Numbered from the stretch's first letter, positions 51,490-61,831 are shown. The stretch is DNA of 64,000 bases from JBBSOK01 sp965219125 (GCA_965219125.1 CBDCMO010000001.1:62001-126000), one strand, 5' to 3'. Translations and numbers: made by a program. The notes: generated by a model not told the origin, from the sequence alone.

Positions 51490-51537
51490 AAGTTATTTAT
51501 GATTTTGAATAGAGATTTTGTTATTTTTTAATATTTA

Positions 51538-53049
51538 ATGATGCTTGCAGAAAAATATAGAAAAAACTTTATAACCAAATACCTTAACAGCGAAAGTAAT
51601 TTCCCCGCAGTAGCTGGTTTAGCTTCTAGTTTATATCCTGTTCTTTTTTATTATTCGCAGAATCTTGAAATGCTTGACTCTTGGGGTCATTTTTTATATT
51701 TTTCAGGAATTTTTATTATCGTTCCAATTTTTATTTTCGTTTTTTTGAATTGGATTTGTAAATTTTCTATTTTGAAAAACTATAGAAAATATGTAATTCC
51801 GTTCTTTTCTCTTTTTGTTTTTCTGTTTATTCTCAAAACTCTTTTATTTATTCCTATTGAAAGAAAATTAATTGTGTATAGTATTATAGCTTCTCTATTA
51901 TTTTCTTTTTTTCTTAATAAACACTGGAAAAAACTAATTATTCTACAATTATTATTAGCGCTTCTCGCAATGTTTTCATTAGGGCAAATCTTGATAAAAA
52001 AGCTGTATTATGATGAATCATGGAAACATCAACCTGACAATATTGAAAATGTTGTATTTACAAAAACGCCCAACGTATATTTTTTTGAGCCTGATGGTTA
52101 TATTGGTTTCAAAGAACTGGGTAAGCCACCTTACAGTTACGATAACACTTTATTTGAAAATTTCCTTTCCGAAAACACCTTTAAAACGTACCCTGATTTC
52201 AGAGCAAATTATGTTACTACTTTAGCTTCAAATGGGGCTACATTTTCAATGAAACATCACTATTATGATTTTAATTTGAATATTGAAGAAGTAAATAACG
52301 CCAATAACATAATAATTTCAGATAATCCGGTACTTAATGCGTTTAAAAAAAATGGTTATGAAACCTATTTTTTATCTGAGTCCCATTATTTTTTATTAAA
52401 TAGGCCTAAGATGGGTTACGACCATTGTAGTATAGATTTTTCAAAAATTTCCTATTTACATAATGGTATGGGAGAACGCGAGCTAGTTGTGCAGCCTTTT
52501 ATCAAATATTTGAATGATAATATTAAAAAACCTAAGTTCTTTTTTGTTCAATTGATGCACCCTTGGCATATTAATAGTCATAAAAACGTTTCAGAAGGGG
52601 TTGAAGTAGAAAAGAAAAAATATTTTGAAAGACTGGAAGAAGCAAATAAAATGCTTAAAAAAATGTTTGAAGAAATACTAAAAAATGATCCAAACGCACT
52701 AATAATAATGATGGCGGATCATGGTGGCTATGTTGGGTTTGAATATACCAAGGAATCTTACAGTAAAATAGAAAAACCAGCATTAATTAACTCTGTATTT
52801 AAAGCAAATTTAACTTTACATTGGCCGGAAAATTATTGGCCGGACTATGACGATGAACTAAAATCATCTATAAACGTTTTTAGAATTTTATTTGCCTATC
52901 TATCTGAAAATAGATCATATTTAAAATATTTACAGCCTAATGAAAGTTACATAATTCATAAAAGTGGTGATGATACTGGTGTCTATAAATATTTTGATAA
53001 TCTGGGTAATAACGTTTACGAAAAAATTAACGATCCGAAAAGAGATTAG
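51538..53049 (+). CDS. Membrane sulfatase-like hydrolase/transferase, paralogue
   Basis: The 503-residue protein repeats the design of the previous gene: N-terminal helices, then VYFFEPDGYIGFKEL, SNGATFSMKHHYY, LMHPWHINSH and MMADHGGYVGFEY. The alanine in SNGATF may leave Thr as the nucleophile. A tandem pair of this enzyme type suggests two related phospho- or sulfo-modifications of a surface glycan. It ends 32 bp from the convergent glycosyltransferase gene. Confidence 0.75.
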   Translation: MMLAEKYRKNFITKYLNSESNFPAVAGLASSLYPVLFYYSQNLEMLDSWGHFLYFSGIFIIVPIFIFVFLNWICKFSILKNYRKYVIPFFSLFVFLFILKTLLFIPIERKLIVYSIIASLLFSFFLNKHWKKLIILQLLLALLAMFSLGQILIKKLYYDESWKHQPDNIENVVFTKTPNVYFFEPDGYIGFKELGKPPYSYDNTLFENFLSENTFKTYPDFRANYVTTLASNGATFSMKHHYYDFNLNIEEVNNANNIIISDNPVLNAFKKNGYETYFLSESHYFLLNRPKMGYDHCSIDFSKISYLHNGMGERELVVQPFIKYLNDNIKKPKFFFVQLMHPWHINSHKNVSEGVEVEKKKYFERLEEANKMLKKMFEEILKNDPNALIIMMADHGGYVGFEYTKESYSKIEKPALINSVFKANLTLHWPENYWPDYDDELKSSINVFRILFAYLSENRSYLKYLQPNESYIIHKSGDDTGVYKYFDNLGNNVYEKINDPKRD

Positions 53050-53081
53050 AATATGTTAAATAAAATTTGAAATCTTATCAA

Positions 53082-54227
53082 TTACCTTTTAAGCCCCAAA
53101 ATACTAAAGAACAAACTAAAAAGAATAATCTGAATTCCTAATAGAATCAATGTTATTGCAGGAATAATAATTCTAAAAACACTTGTTGTAGCAATGTTTC
53201 CATAATTTAATTGTTGCCAATCGCTAATGGCCCAAAAACTTAAAATTATCCCGATAATTACAAGGATAAATCCGCCAATTAGTCCTTTTTCTAAATTGAT
53301 AAATTTAAAAAGTCTGTCATATTTTTTCGATTTTGGAAGCAGTTTATTTTCAACTGTAAAAACCTTGGTGAGACCGTAAAAAAGTATAAACTGAAAACCA
53401 ATTAAAATAAAAGCGCAACTGTATAGAAGTGTGTGTGCATCGAACGTCACATTACCTATTACTACAGGATTTACTATCAAAACCGTGGCTGTTACTAGGC
53501 CGAAAACCATCAATATTATTCCAGGAATACAAAACAACCAATTTGGGCTGTATATGGTTAAGAATCTAAGATGTCGCCAACCATCGCGCCACGTATTTAA
53601 ATGTGGTGGTCTGCTCCGCCCATCAGGTGAAAGTATGGTTGGCACTTCGGCAATTTTCATATTTTTAAGACTTGCCTTTACAATCATTTCGCTGGCAAAT
53701 TCCATTCCTGTGGTTTGCAGATTCATTTTAAAAAAAGCCTCTTTACTAAAACCACGCAAGCCACAGTGAAAATCGCCAATATTTGTTTTATAAAACAATC
53801 GACCGATAAAGGATAAAACAGGATTTCCCAAATATTTATGCAAAAACGGCATTGCTCCTTTTTTAATTCCACCCTTAAAACGGTTTCCCATTACCATATC
53901 ATTTCCCTCCCGAAGTTTTATAAGATACGGCATAAGATTAGTAAAATCATAACTATCATCCGCGTCTCCCATAATAATATATTTTCCGTCTGCGGCTATA
54001 ATGCCGCCTCTTAAAGCGCTTCCATAGCCTTTCTCAAGAACATTTACTATACGTGCGCCACATTTTCCAGCAATGTGTAAAGAATCATCCGTACTGCCGT
54101 TATCTGCAATTATTACTTCGCCAATAATATTTTCACGCTCAAAAAATTGAAATGCTTTTTTGATACAAATTTCCAACGTTTCGGCTTCGTTTAGGCAAGG
54201 CATTACTATTGATAGCTCTATATTCAT
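53082..54227 (-). CDS. Family 2 glycosyltransferase with C-terminal membrane domain
   Basis: The start at 54227 (MNIELSIVMPCLNEAETLEI) overlaps the stop of the upstream gene as ATGA and is preferred to one at 54281. The 381-residue protein has a GT-A domain with MPCLNEAE, IADNGSTDDS and the DxD motif MGDADDSYD, then four transmembrane helices. It resembles dolichyl- or polyprenyl-phosphate glucose/mannose synthases that make a lipid-linked sugar donor. It is co-translated with the large membrane protein upstream. Confidence 0.85.
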   Translation of the reverse strand: MNIELSIVMPCLNEAETLEICIKKAFQFFERENIIGEVIIADNGSTDDSLHIAGKCGARIVNVLEKGYGSALRGGIIAADGKYIIMGDADDSYDFTNLMPYLIKLREGNDMVMGNRFKGGIKKGAMPFLHKYLGNPVLSFIGRLFYKTNIGDFHCGLRGFSKEAFFKMNLQTTGMEFASEMIVKASLKNMKIAEVPTILSPDGRSRPPHLNTWRDGWRHLRFLTIYSPNWLFCIPGIILMVFGLVTATVLIVNPVVIGNVTFDAHTLLYSCAFILIGFQFILFYGLTKVFTVENKLLPKSKKYDRLFKFINLEKGLIGGFILVIIGIILSFWAISDWQQLNYGNIATTSVFRIIIPAITLILLGIQIILFSLFFSILGLKR

Positions 54228-55516
54228 TTTGTAGTGGTTATTTTCTTGAAAAGAATTAAAAGTATTAAAAATCCTACGCAATAATTATAAAAAAGATAGC
54301 GCTGAATGCTGTGACAAGCTACTGCGACCAGTGCAGCGTTTGAGAAAATTAATAAAGTAAAGAGTAGTAAAGAGGCATTGAGAACTGTTACTTTTTTAAT
54401 ACAAAGCCAAACGGAATATAAAAATACCAAGAATACAAATATCGCGATGTAAATAGATTGGAATCCGTGGAAAACCCCTGCAAAATATAGCGATATATAT
54501 TCTTCAAAATTTTCTTTGATTAGAATTGGAAAAAGCCGTTTGCTAGTTTGTTCAATTTTTACCGAAGAACTTGTGCTAATTCCATCTTGATCATTAAAAT
54601 ATTCAATTCCGTGTACAAAAATATTTTGGTTGCAAATCTCAGGGAAATGCTCGTGAAAAACCATATATTTTTTGTTAGCATCGCCTTTTACTTGTTTACT
54701 TCTTAGTCCCGCAGTATCAATTTGATGTAGTGATTTTTGAAAAATTAACTTGTCAACCTCATTTTTTATTGCTAAACTATCCTTTTCGGCAGCAATATAA
54801 AGCGGCAAAGTAACAGCATTAATATAGCTAAAAGGTGTTGCAACGTAATAACCATAAATAATTTTATTATAGGTTTTATTTACGTTACTTGTTACAAGTG
54901 GAAGTATAAGCAACACAATAAAATAACGGATATTTAGCCTTGAGAATGTGTCTTTTCTATTTTGAAGTAAATAGATAAGAGCAAGTAGCAACGGCACCAA
55001 AATAAATTGTCCACGTGTTAGTGTGAGCAAAGTAAAACAAATTGAAAGATGCCAAATTTTGTGAGTCTGTTTTCTGAATAAAAAATCTAGTGAAAAAGCA
55101 ATAAGAAGTAGATAGAAAGCATACGCAAAGCCTTCTGAAGTTATATTGTTCGCAACACTCTGCTCCGGAAAAAACGGATAAACAAGAAGCACAAACATTG
55201 CAATTTTTAACCAAAAATTCAGTTTAAAAAGGTTGGATGCCTTTTGTAGAAATATAAAAACGCCCACAAAACCCAAAATTAGCTGAACTGCAATTACAGC
55301 AGTATTAAAATAAGCTTTAAAAACTATAGTAAAAATTCTTGTAAAAATTACATAACCCGGAAATCGCTGAAAATCGCCACGTAAATAACCGTAACTGTCA
55401 GGAGAATATAACGCAGGTTGAAGAATAAAATAGATGAATAAACCCAAAAAAACGGCCAACATTAAAAGGGAAGGCAAACTATATTTTCTGCTGAATACTT
55501 TTTTTAAAAAACCCAA
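54224..55516 (-). CDS. Polytopic membrane protein, probable glycosyltransferase
   Basis: The 430-residue protein has 10 or more transmembrane helices and an early acidic loop (LQPALYSPDSYGYLRGDFQR) like the catalytic loop of GT-C enzymes that use polyprenyl-phosphate sugars. It is followed, with overlap, by a polyprenyl-phosphate sugar synthase-like gene that would supply its donor. The family is not certain; a polymerase of the Wzy type is an alternative. Confidence 0.65.
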   Translation of the reverse strand: MGFLKKVFSRKYSLPSLLMLAVFLGLFIYFILQPALYSPDSYGYLRGDFQRFPGYVIFTRIFTIVFKAYFNTAVIAVQLILGFVGVFIFLQKASNLFKLNFWLKIAMFVLLVYPFFPEQSVANNITSEGFAYAFYLLLIAFSLDFLFRKQTHKIWHLSICFTLLTLTRGQFILVPLLLALIYLLQNRKDTFSRLNIRYFIVLLILPLVTSNVNKTYNKIIYGYYVATPFSYINAVTLPLYIAAEKDSLAIKNEVDKLIFQKSLHQIDTAGLRSKQVKGDANKKYMVFHEHFPEICNQNIFVHGIEYFNDQDGISTSSSVKIEQTSKRLFPILIKENFEEYISLYFAGVFHGFQSIYIAIFVFLVFLYSVWLCIKKVTVLNASLLLFTLLIFSNAALVAVACHSIQRYLFYNYCVGFLILLILFKKITTTK

Positions 55517-55576
55517 TCGTATTGTTTTGCTGGTTATTGATTGATAAACGTAAAAATAATTTTAGTTTTACACTAA

Positions 55577-56599
55577 TTGATACTTAATTCATTTTTTTTG
55601 AAAAATAAACCTTCCAACGGCACATCTGAATTTTTGGTTAGACGATACACTTTTACCGAAAGCGAAATTTGGAACGTCTTTATTGCCAATTCAAAAAATG
55701 CGACTTTCCTATTTAATCGCAACTTTATGGATTATCATAAAGATCGGTTTATAGACAATTCTTTGTTAGCTTTTAAAAATGATAAATTGGTTGCCGTACT
55801 TCCAGCTAATGTTGTGGGTAATAACATTTACAGCCATCAGGGACTTTCTTATGGCGGATTAATTTTAGACAGAAAGACAAAATTTAAAGATGCGTTAAAC
55901 ATTTTTAAGGAGATTTTAAAATTTTTAAATTCAGAAGGAAAAGATAAATTACAGTTAAAGCAACTGCCTAATATTTATGCTAATCAACCAAATGATGAAC
56001 TAGAATACCTGCATTTTTTAACTGAAGCAAAAATGATAAGAACAGATATCTTAAGTATAATAAATTTAAAAAATCCGTTAAAGATTGCCTCAAATAGAAT
56101 GGAAGGTGTAAAAAAAGCAAACAAGTTAGGTTTGAAAATTCAAGAGAATAACGATTTTGAAGCTTTCTGGAATTCAATCCTAATTCCAAATCTGCAAGAA
56201 ACGCACAACGCAAAACCCGTTCATTCAGTTGAAGAAATTAAAATGCTTGCAGAAAAATTCCCAAAAAATATCCTACAATTCAATGTAATGTTGAATGATA
56301 AAATTGTTGGCGGCGCAACCATTTTCGGAACCGAAAAAGTGGCGCACGTTCAATATATTTCTGCGGATAATAATAAACAACAATACGGAACATTGGATTT
56401 TCTTTTTCACTATTTAATTACCGAACGATTTGCAAATAAAGACTTTTTCGATTTTGGAACGTCAAATGAAAACGCTGGAAAAAATATAAATGAAGGTCTT
56501 TTATATTGGAAAGAATGTTTTGGCGCACGCAGTATTTCACAATCTTTTTATGAGGTGAAAACCGAGAATTATATCCTTTTAGATACCATTTTTATATGA
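55577..56599 (+). CDS. FemAB/GNAT-like acyltransferase of the glycan region
   Basis: The protein lacks an ATG start; TTG at 55577 or TTG at 55598 (MKNKPSNGTSEFLVRRYTF) are the candidates. The fold looks like a double GNAT/FemAB protein: FLFNRNFMDYHKDRFIDNS and LPANVVGNNIYSHQGLSYGG, then a second half with VGGATIFGTEKVAHVQYISA and FDFGTSNENAGKNINEGLL. It overlaps the aminotransferase gene by 4 bp. I infer N-acylation of an amino sugar made by that aminotransferase, in the place of the usual FdtC acetyltransferase. Confidence 0.7.
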   Translation: MILNSFFLKNKPSNGTSEFLVRRYTFTESEIWNVFIANSKNATFLFNRNFMDYHKDRFIDNSLLAFKNDKLVAVLPANVVGNNIYSHQGLSYGGLILDRKTKFKDALNIFKEILKFLNSEGKDKLQLKQLPNIYANQPNDELEYLHFLTEAKMIRTDILSIINLKNPLKIASNRMEGVKKANKLGLKIQENNDFEAFWNSILIPNLQETHNAKPVHSVEEIKMLAEKFPKNILQFNVMLNDKIVGGATIFGTEKVAHVQYISADNNKQQYGTLDFLFHYLITERFANKDFFDFGTSNENAGKNINEGLLYWKECFGARSISQSFYEVKTENYILLDTIFI

Positions 56600-57702
56600 T
56601 TCCATTTTTAGATTTAAAAGCAATCAACAAAAGATTTGAAAGTAAATTTCAAGAAGCGTATGCATCTTTTTTGGAAAGTGGCTATTACATTTTAGGAAAC
56701 CAAGTACAAAGTTTTGAAGAGAATTTTGCCAACTTTTGCGGTGTAAAACATTGCATTGGCGTTGGTAATGGCTTGGACGCGTTACGATTAATCATAGAAG
56801 GTTACAAAACTTTAGGAAAATTGAAGGAAGGCGATGAAGTTATAGTTTCCGCAAACACCTTTATAGCTACTATTTTAGCCATAAAACACGCTGGATTGAA
56901 ACCAATGCTTGTTGAAGCAGAAGCAGCAACCTTTAATTTCGATTTAAAAGCTTTGGAAGGAGCAATTACAACAAGAACCAAGGTGATAATGCCCGTGCAT
57001 TTATACGGCCAACTTGCGCCAATGGATTTTATTTATAAGCTTTCTAAGAAACATAATTTTCTAATAATTGAAGATGCAGCCCAAGGTCACGGTTCAAAAA
57101 ATGAGAAGAAAAAAAGAGCTGGAAGTTTGGGAAATGCAGCTGGTTTCAGTTTTTATCCCACAAAAAATTTGGGTGCTTTAGGTGATGGTGGCGCAATTAC
57201 CACAGACGATGATGATTTGGAAAGTGTTGTTAGAAAACTAAGAAATTACGGAACTTCAGCAAAATATGTGAATGAATTTATCGGTTTCAATAGTAGATTA
57301 GACGAAATTCAAGCTGCTTTTTTGAACGTAAAATTACCTTCTTTGGATGAGGACAATAATTTCCGAAGAAAAATTGCAAAAAGATATATTTCAGAAATAA
57401 ATAATCCGATTATTAAACTTCCATTTTACGATAATTCAGAAAATCATGTTTTTCATTTGTTTGTAATTCGAGTTAAAAATCGGGAACATTTCTTACAATA
57501 TTTAGATGAAAATGAGATTGGTTATTTAATTCATTATCCCATTGCGCCACATAAACAAAAGGCACTTTCTGAATTAAAACATGTATCGTTTCCAATAGCT
57601 GAAAAACTGCATAATGAAGTAGTAAGTTTACCGATGAGCCCTATACTTTCAGATGCAGATGTATCAAAGGTAATTTCCGTCCTAAATGAGTATTCAGAAT
57701 AA
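56596..57702 (+). CDS. DegT/DnrJ/EryC1 sugar aminotransferase (FdtB-like)
   Basis: The 368-residue protein starts MIPFLDLKAINKRFESKF and has the family motifs: GVGNGLDALRLII, VIMPVHLYGQ, IEDAAQGHG and the PLP lysine in GFSFYPTKNLGALGDGG. Such enzymes transfer an amino group to a 3- or 4-keto nucleotide sugar. With the FdtA-like isomerase at 61818-62237 it would make dTDP-3-amino-3,6-dideoxy-galactose, so FdtB is the likely identity. Confidence 0.85.
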   Translation: MIPFLDLKAINKRFESKFQEAYASFLESGYYILGNQVQSFEENFANFCGVKHCIGVGNGLDALRLIIEGYKTLGKLKEGDEVIVSANTFIATILAIKHAGLKPMLVEAEAATFNFDLKALEGAITTRTKVIMPVHLYGQLAPMDFIYKLSKKHNFLIIEDAAQGHGSKNEKKKRAGSLGNAAGFSFYPTKNLGALGDGGAITTDDDDLESVVRKLRNYGTSAKYVNEFIGFNSRLDEIQAAFLNVKLPSLDEDNNFRRKIAKRYISEINNPIIKLPFYDNSENHVFHLFVIRVKNREHFLQYLDENEIGYLIHYPIAPHKQKALSELKHVSFPIAEKLHNEVVSLPMSPILSDADVSKVISVLNEYSE

Positions 57703-57729
57703 CTTTAACCAATTTATAAAAACCTTCGA

Positions 57730-59025
57730 TTGAAAATTCCACAGTTCATCAGAAATAATATGCTTTTAAAGATGACGTCTTTAAATGCTGGTGTTGTTGG
57801 TATTCGGCTACTTATTTCTTTTGGGTTGCAACGCCTAATGTTCGATTATGTTGGTGGTAATGCTGGTATGGCAAAAATTGGACAGTTGCGGAGTTTGTCT
57901 CAACTTTTAACATCAATAACTTCACTTGGCTCATTTAATGCCGTTGTAAAATATTTAGGAGAACATCGCGAAAATGAAAAGGAACTACAAAAATTATTTT
58001 CAACCGTTTTTGTCTTCACATTAATTGGCATAGTTGGTAGCAGTTTGGTGCTTTTATTTTTCGCCAAAAGCATCAGTATTTCCCTTTTTGCGACTGATGA
58101 TTTTACATACATCATAAAACTTATTGCCATTACCATTCCATTTATCGGGCTTCAACGCGTCTTCAATGGCGTAATTAATGGTCTTTCTGAATATAAAAAG
58201 TATTCCACAATAGATTTGGTCAGCTATTTAGTAAGCGCATTACTTTTAGTAATTTTTCTATTGAATTATAATCTTGACGGGGCATTAATAGCCATTGCTT
58301 TAGCTCCAGTCATTCAATTGATAATTTTGCTTTTCTTTTTCATTAAAACACTTAAAGAGTATATAAATTTCAAAGAAATTTCCTTTAAAACTCCTTTGGC
58401 AAAAAGCCTTTTGGCATTTACATTAATGTCTGCTGTTTCATCAATTTTATTACCCATTGTTGAAATTGATATTCGTGCAATGCTTGAAGCAAAAATAAGT
58501 GGTTACGAAGCTGGAGTTTGGACCAATATTGGTGTGCTTTCCAAAAATTATATGGTTTTTGCAAGTTCAATTTTTGGCTTATATGTGATTCCAAAATTTG
58601 CCGGAATATTTACGGCAAAAGATTTTAAAAAGGAGGTTTTTACCATTTATAGAACACTGTTACCGCTATTTGCAGTAGGAATGTTTATCATTTTTGTATT
58701 CAAAGGATTGTATGTAAAACTACTTTATCCTGGTACAATAGAAATGCTGCCGCTATTTAAATGGCAACTCATGGCAGATTTTATCCGTTTGGCGGCTTTA
58801 ATTTTGGCACATCAATTTTTGGCGAAGAAAATGGTGCTCAACTTTATATTTTCTGAGATCTTTTCAATTGCATTATTTTACTTTTTGGCCAATTATTTAG
58901 TCGATATTTATGGGGTTGAAGGTGTTGTAATTGCAGATTTTATACGATATATTCTTTATTTTATAGTAGTTGTATTCTTGTTGTACCGTTACTTTAACAA
59001 GCAAAGAAAGCAGAAAATTAATTAA
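57730..59025 (+). CDS. O-antigen translocase (Wzx-like flippase)
   Basis: The 431-residue protein starts with TTG (MKIPQFIRNNMLLKMTSLNA) and has about 12 transmembrane helices. ISFGLQRLMFDYVGGNAGMA and the GQLRSLSQLL segment are typical of the MOP-superfamily O-antigen translocases. It flips lipid-linked oligosaccharide units across the inner membrane. It follows the aminotransferase after 27 bp. Confidence 0.87.
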   Translation: MKIPQFIRNNMLLKMTSLNAGVVGIRLLISFGLQRLMFDYVGGNAGMAKIGQLRSLSQLLTSITSLGSFNAVVKYLGEHRENEKELQKLFSTVFVFTLIGIVGSSLVLLFFAKSISISLFATDDFTYIIKLIAITIPFIGLQRVFNGVINGLSEYKKYSTIDLVSYLVSALLLVIFLLNYNLDGALIAIALAPVIQLIILLFFFIKTLKEYINFKEISFKTPLAKSLLAFTLMSAVSSILLPIVEIDIRAMLEAKISGYEAGVWTNIGVLSKNYMVFASSIFGLYVIPKFAGIFTAKDFKKEVFTIYRTLLPLFAVGMFIIFVFKGLYVKLLYPGTIEMLPLFKWQLMADFIRLAALILAHQFLAKKMVLNFIFSEIFSIALFYFLANYLVDIYGVEGVVIADFIRYILYFIVVVFLLYRYFNKQRKQKIN

Positions 59026-59098
59026 TGATATACTATTTCATTTCAACATCCTTTTATTTTGTAGCTTTATACCAATAAATATTTTAAATAGAATCAAG

Positions 59099-59509
59099 AT
59101 GAAAAAAATTGACCAAGTGGCAAAACGCAACCTTTCGGCTTTTATAATTTTATTTGTATCATTCTGTTTTACTAGCAATGCGCAGAATGATAAAGGCATT
59201 ACAAAGTTTAAAATAACATTCGAAAACACAGATTCAGGTTTAGATTTAAAATGTACTGAAGGCTGCGCATGGCAGACCCTTTCGTTAAAAAGTGATGGAA
59301 ATTCTGCAGGCTATAAAATTGATGGCTATGGAATTGTAACCGGCGAAAAAAGTAATCAAGCAAAATTGCCGACATTTGGATTTATGGTAAAAAAATCTGG
59401 AAATGAAGTGATGTTAATTGGGATGAATGGTACTTCGTGGAAAAATATTACATTTCCGTTGTTGACAGATAAAACTGTTTCGGTAGATGAAAAGGGCAAA
59501 ACGAAATAG
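59099..59509 (+). CDS. Small exported protein of unknown function
   Basis: The start at 59099 (MKKIDQVAKRNLSAFIILF) gives a 136-residue protein with a signal peptide ending SNAQ; the open frame upstream (from 58970) overlaps the flippase gene and is not needed. The mature part has one Cys pair (DLKCTEGCAWQTLS) and a beta-rich look. I do not recognise a family. It may be an unrelated single gene inserted between glycan genes. Confidence 0.7.
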   Translation: MKKIDQVAKRNLSAFIILFVSFCFTSNAQNDKGITKFKITFENTDSGLDLKCTEGCAWQTLSLKSDGNSAGYKIDGYGIVTGEKSNQAKLPTFGFMVKKSGNEVMLIGMNGTSWKNITFPLLTDKTVSVDEKGKTK

Positions 59510-59537
59510 ATACTTATTTTGTCTGATTAGTAATAAA

Positions 59538-60674
59538 TTAACTAGTTTTCCAAATTTCTAAATATTTTCCAGCAACCTTTTTATAATTATGTTCGCTTTC
59601 AACAAATTCACGGGCATTTTTGCCTATCTCTGTAATTTTTTCTGGATTTACAATAAGCTTTTCTAAATCTTCCGCAATTTTTTCTGATTTTGGTACTGCG
59701 TTTATTACTACGGTTTTTTCAAGTTTATAGTAATCTAAAAACTCCTGTTCAGCTCCTGTAAATACTACTTTTCCCTTTGCCATTGCTTCAAGCGCGTTAT
59801 AACCTTGATCGTAGCATAAAACTTGATCTAGCAGAATGTGAGCGCGGTTATAAATTTTTATATATTCAGAATAAGGCAAATTTTCAACAGTAAGAACTTC
59901 AACTTTATCGCCGTATTTTTCAATTATAATTTTTAAAGCTGCTTCAAAAATGTCGTTTCCTTTTTTATAGTAATTATTTCGATTAATTCCGTGGAAAATA
60001 ATAATTTTATCTTCAACCCTATTCTCAATAAATTCAATCTTATCAATATTTATTGGGTTTGCAATCATTCCCAAATATTTTTTATTTCCTTGAAGTGGAA
60101 TATGATAATCTAAATCTGAAGCAATCACACCATTTACGATAGAATATAAATAATCGTGTAATTTTTTATAAGAAGGTTTAAGGTATTTTGTAATGTGCCA
60201 AAACTCTTTTTCAGAAACCTTTCCGTTAAAATAAGGATCGAGAATAGAGTATCTAAATTTTTTATCGTAAGCATAACGAACGCTCGCATAATCGTTACCA
60301 CAACTAAGTAAAAAGAGTTTTTTGTTATGTTTTTTAAGATAGGATGCAATTTTTTTTTCTGAATTTGCTGAAGCCGCAAAGGAGCTTTCATTTATAAGTT
60401 GAACAACATCAAAACCTTTGAATTTATGGGCATTTTTAAAGAATTGATTTTTAATATCAATCCCAGATATATCAATACCTGAAACTCTGTAAAGGGCAAG
60501 TTTTAAGAATTTACCAAAACCTTTGTTAAATCGTTTTTCCAACTTAAAATCTACCGGAAATTGTTTAAAATGGTCGCCGCTTCCAATAAGTAAAACTTCG
60601 TGGCCAAGTGCAACCAAACCTTCCTTTAAGGAATTGTGCAACCTACTGTATTCGCCCACTAAAAGTATCTTCAT
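59538..60674 (-). CDS. Glycosyltransferase (GT-B, family 1/4-like)
   Basis: The start at 60674 (MKILLVGEYSRLHNSLKEGL) matches the beta-strand that opens GT-B enzymes; an ATG at 60710 would add 12 residues. The 378-residue protein has the N-terminal fold (GLVALGHEVLLIGSGDHF) and a C-terminal donor domain (IIFHGINRNNYYKKGNDIF; CYDQGYNALEAMAKGKVVF). The last piece corresponds to the E-x7-E loop. It should add one sugar to the repeat unit. It is divergent from the next glycosyltransferase (47 bp apart). Confidence 0.8.
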   Translation of the reverse strand: MKILLVGEYSRLHNSLKEGLVALGHEVLLIGSGDHFKQFPVDFKLEKRFNKGFGKFLKLALYRVSGIDISGIDIKNQFFKNAHKFKGFDVVQLINESSFAASANSEKKIASYLKKHNKKLFLLSCGNDYASVRYAYDKKFRYSILDPYFNGKVSEKEFWHITKYLKPSYKKLHDYLYSIVNGVIASDLDYHIPLQGNKKYLGMIANPINIDKIEFIENRVEDKIIIFHGINRNNYYKKGNDIFEAALKIIIEKYGDKVEVLTVENLPYSEYIKIYNRAHILLDQVLCYDQGYNALEAMAKGKVVFTGAEQEFLDYYKLEKTVVINAVPKSEKIAEDLEKLIVNPEKITEIGKNAREFVESEHNYKKVAGKYLEIWKTS

Positions 60675-60721
60675 AAAAGCTATATTTGCCTTGTGCAACC
60701 AAAAATACACAATAAATAACG

Positions 60722-61831
60722 ATGGCCGCCATAAAGAAATTTAAAGTGTGCTTAGTTTCTATATCGCTTGCAAAAGGTGGTTTAGAGCGGTCTTGCTCCA
60801 TGCTTTCCCAAATGTTAACGTCGCAAGGTCACGACGTGCATTTGGTTATTTTGAATGATGCCGTAGATTATGAATATAGTGGTAAACTATTTAATTTAGG
60901 GAAGGAAAAAAAATTGCACGATTCTGGTTTTTCACGTTTAAAACGCTTTGTGAAATTTAGAAAGTTTCTAAAATCCGAAAATTTTGATGTAATTATTGAC
61001 CATCGGCCCAAAAATAATTATAAGCGGGAATTGTTTTACACAAGATATATTTATCAGAAATTAAACACAATTTATGTGGTTCACAGCTCAAAACAAACTG
61101 AATATTTGACCGAAAATCCAACTGCGTTTGCAAAAATATACCGTATAAATTTGTTGAATATTGCTGTTTCAAAATACATTGAAACTGAAATTTTGAGAAA
61201 AAATGGAATACAAAATAGCGTTACAATACATAATGCGTTTAATCCTTGTTGGGCAGCTGAAATTGGCAGTTTTCCTGAGATACTTCAAAATAAAAAATAT
61301 GTACTTTCTTATGGAAGGCTTGACGATTCAATAAAAGATTTCTCGTTTTTAATTGAGGCCTTTACAAAATCCAATATTTGGGAAAAAGATGTAAAACTGG
61401 TTATTTTAGGCGATGGTAATGACAAAGAAATGCTTCAAAAATTAGCGGCTTCTCAAAAAAGCGCAGGTCATATTTTGTTTTTGCCATTTACAAACAGTCC
61501 ATTTACAATCATAAAAAATGCTTTATGCACTACTCTTACAAGTAAATATGAAGGCTTCCCAATGGTACTTGTAGAATCGCTTTCTTTGGGAACCCCTGTA
61601 ATTTCTTTGGATATAATTTCTGGGCCATCAGAAATTGTGCAGCACAATACGAATGGTTTGTTGATTAAAGAAAGAAGTTTGCCGTTATTTGCAAAAGCAT
61701 TACAAGATATATGTTTTAATGTGGAACTTTATAAAAAGCTGAAGGATAATGCAAGTTCTTCAGTTGAAGATTTTTCAATGCAGACTATTTCTGAAAAATG
61801 GAACAAAACCTTACGAGATGCAATTTGTTGA
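60722..61831 (+). CDS. Glycosyltransferase family 4
   Basis: The 369-residue protein has the GT4 design: LVSISLAKGGLERSCSML at the start, LSYGRLDDSIKDFSFLIEAF, VILGDGNDKEMLQKL, and the donor motif SKYEGFPMVLVESLSLGTPV. It transfers an NDP-sugar with retention. Its end overlaps the start of the FdtA-like gene by 14 bp. Confidence 0.9.
   Translation: MAAIKKFKVCLVSISLAKGGLERSCSMLSQMLTSQGHDVHLVILNDAVDYEYSGKLFNLGKEKKLHDSGFSRLKRFVKFRKFLKSENFDVIIDHRPKNNYKRELFYTRYIYQKLNTIYVVHSSKQTEYLTENPTAFAKIYRINLLNIAVSKYIETEILRKNGIQNSVTIHNAFNPCWAAEIGSFPEILQNKKYVLSYGRLDDSIKDFSFLIEAFTKSNIWEKDVKLVILGDGNDKEMLQKLAASQKSAGHILFLPFTNSPFTIIKNALCTTLTSKYEGFPMVLVESLSLGTPVISLDIISGPSEIVQHNTNGLLIKERSLPLFAKALQDICFNVELYKKLKDNASSSVEDFSMQTISEKWNKTLRDAIC

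Noticed and set aside
58970..59098. N-terminal extension of the small exported protein.
   Set aside because: It overlaps the flippase gene in another frame, and the signal peptide starts at 59099.
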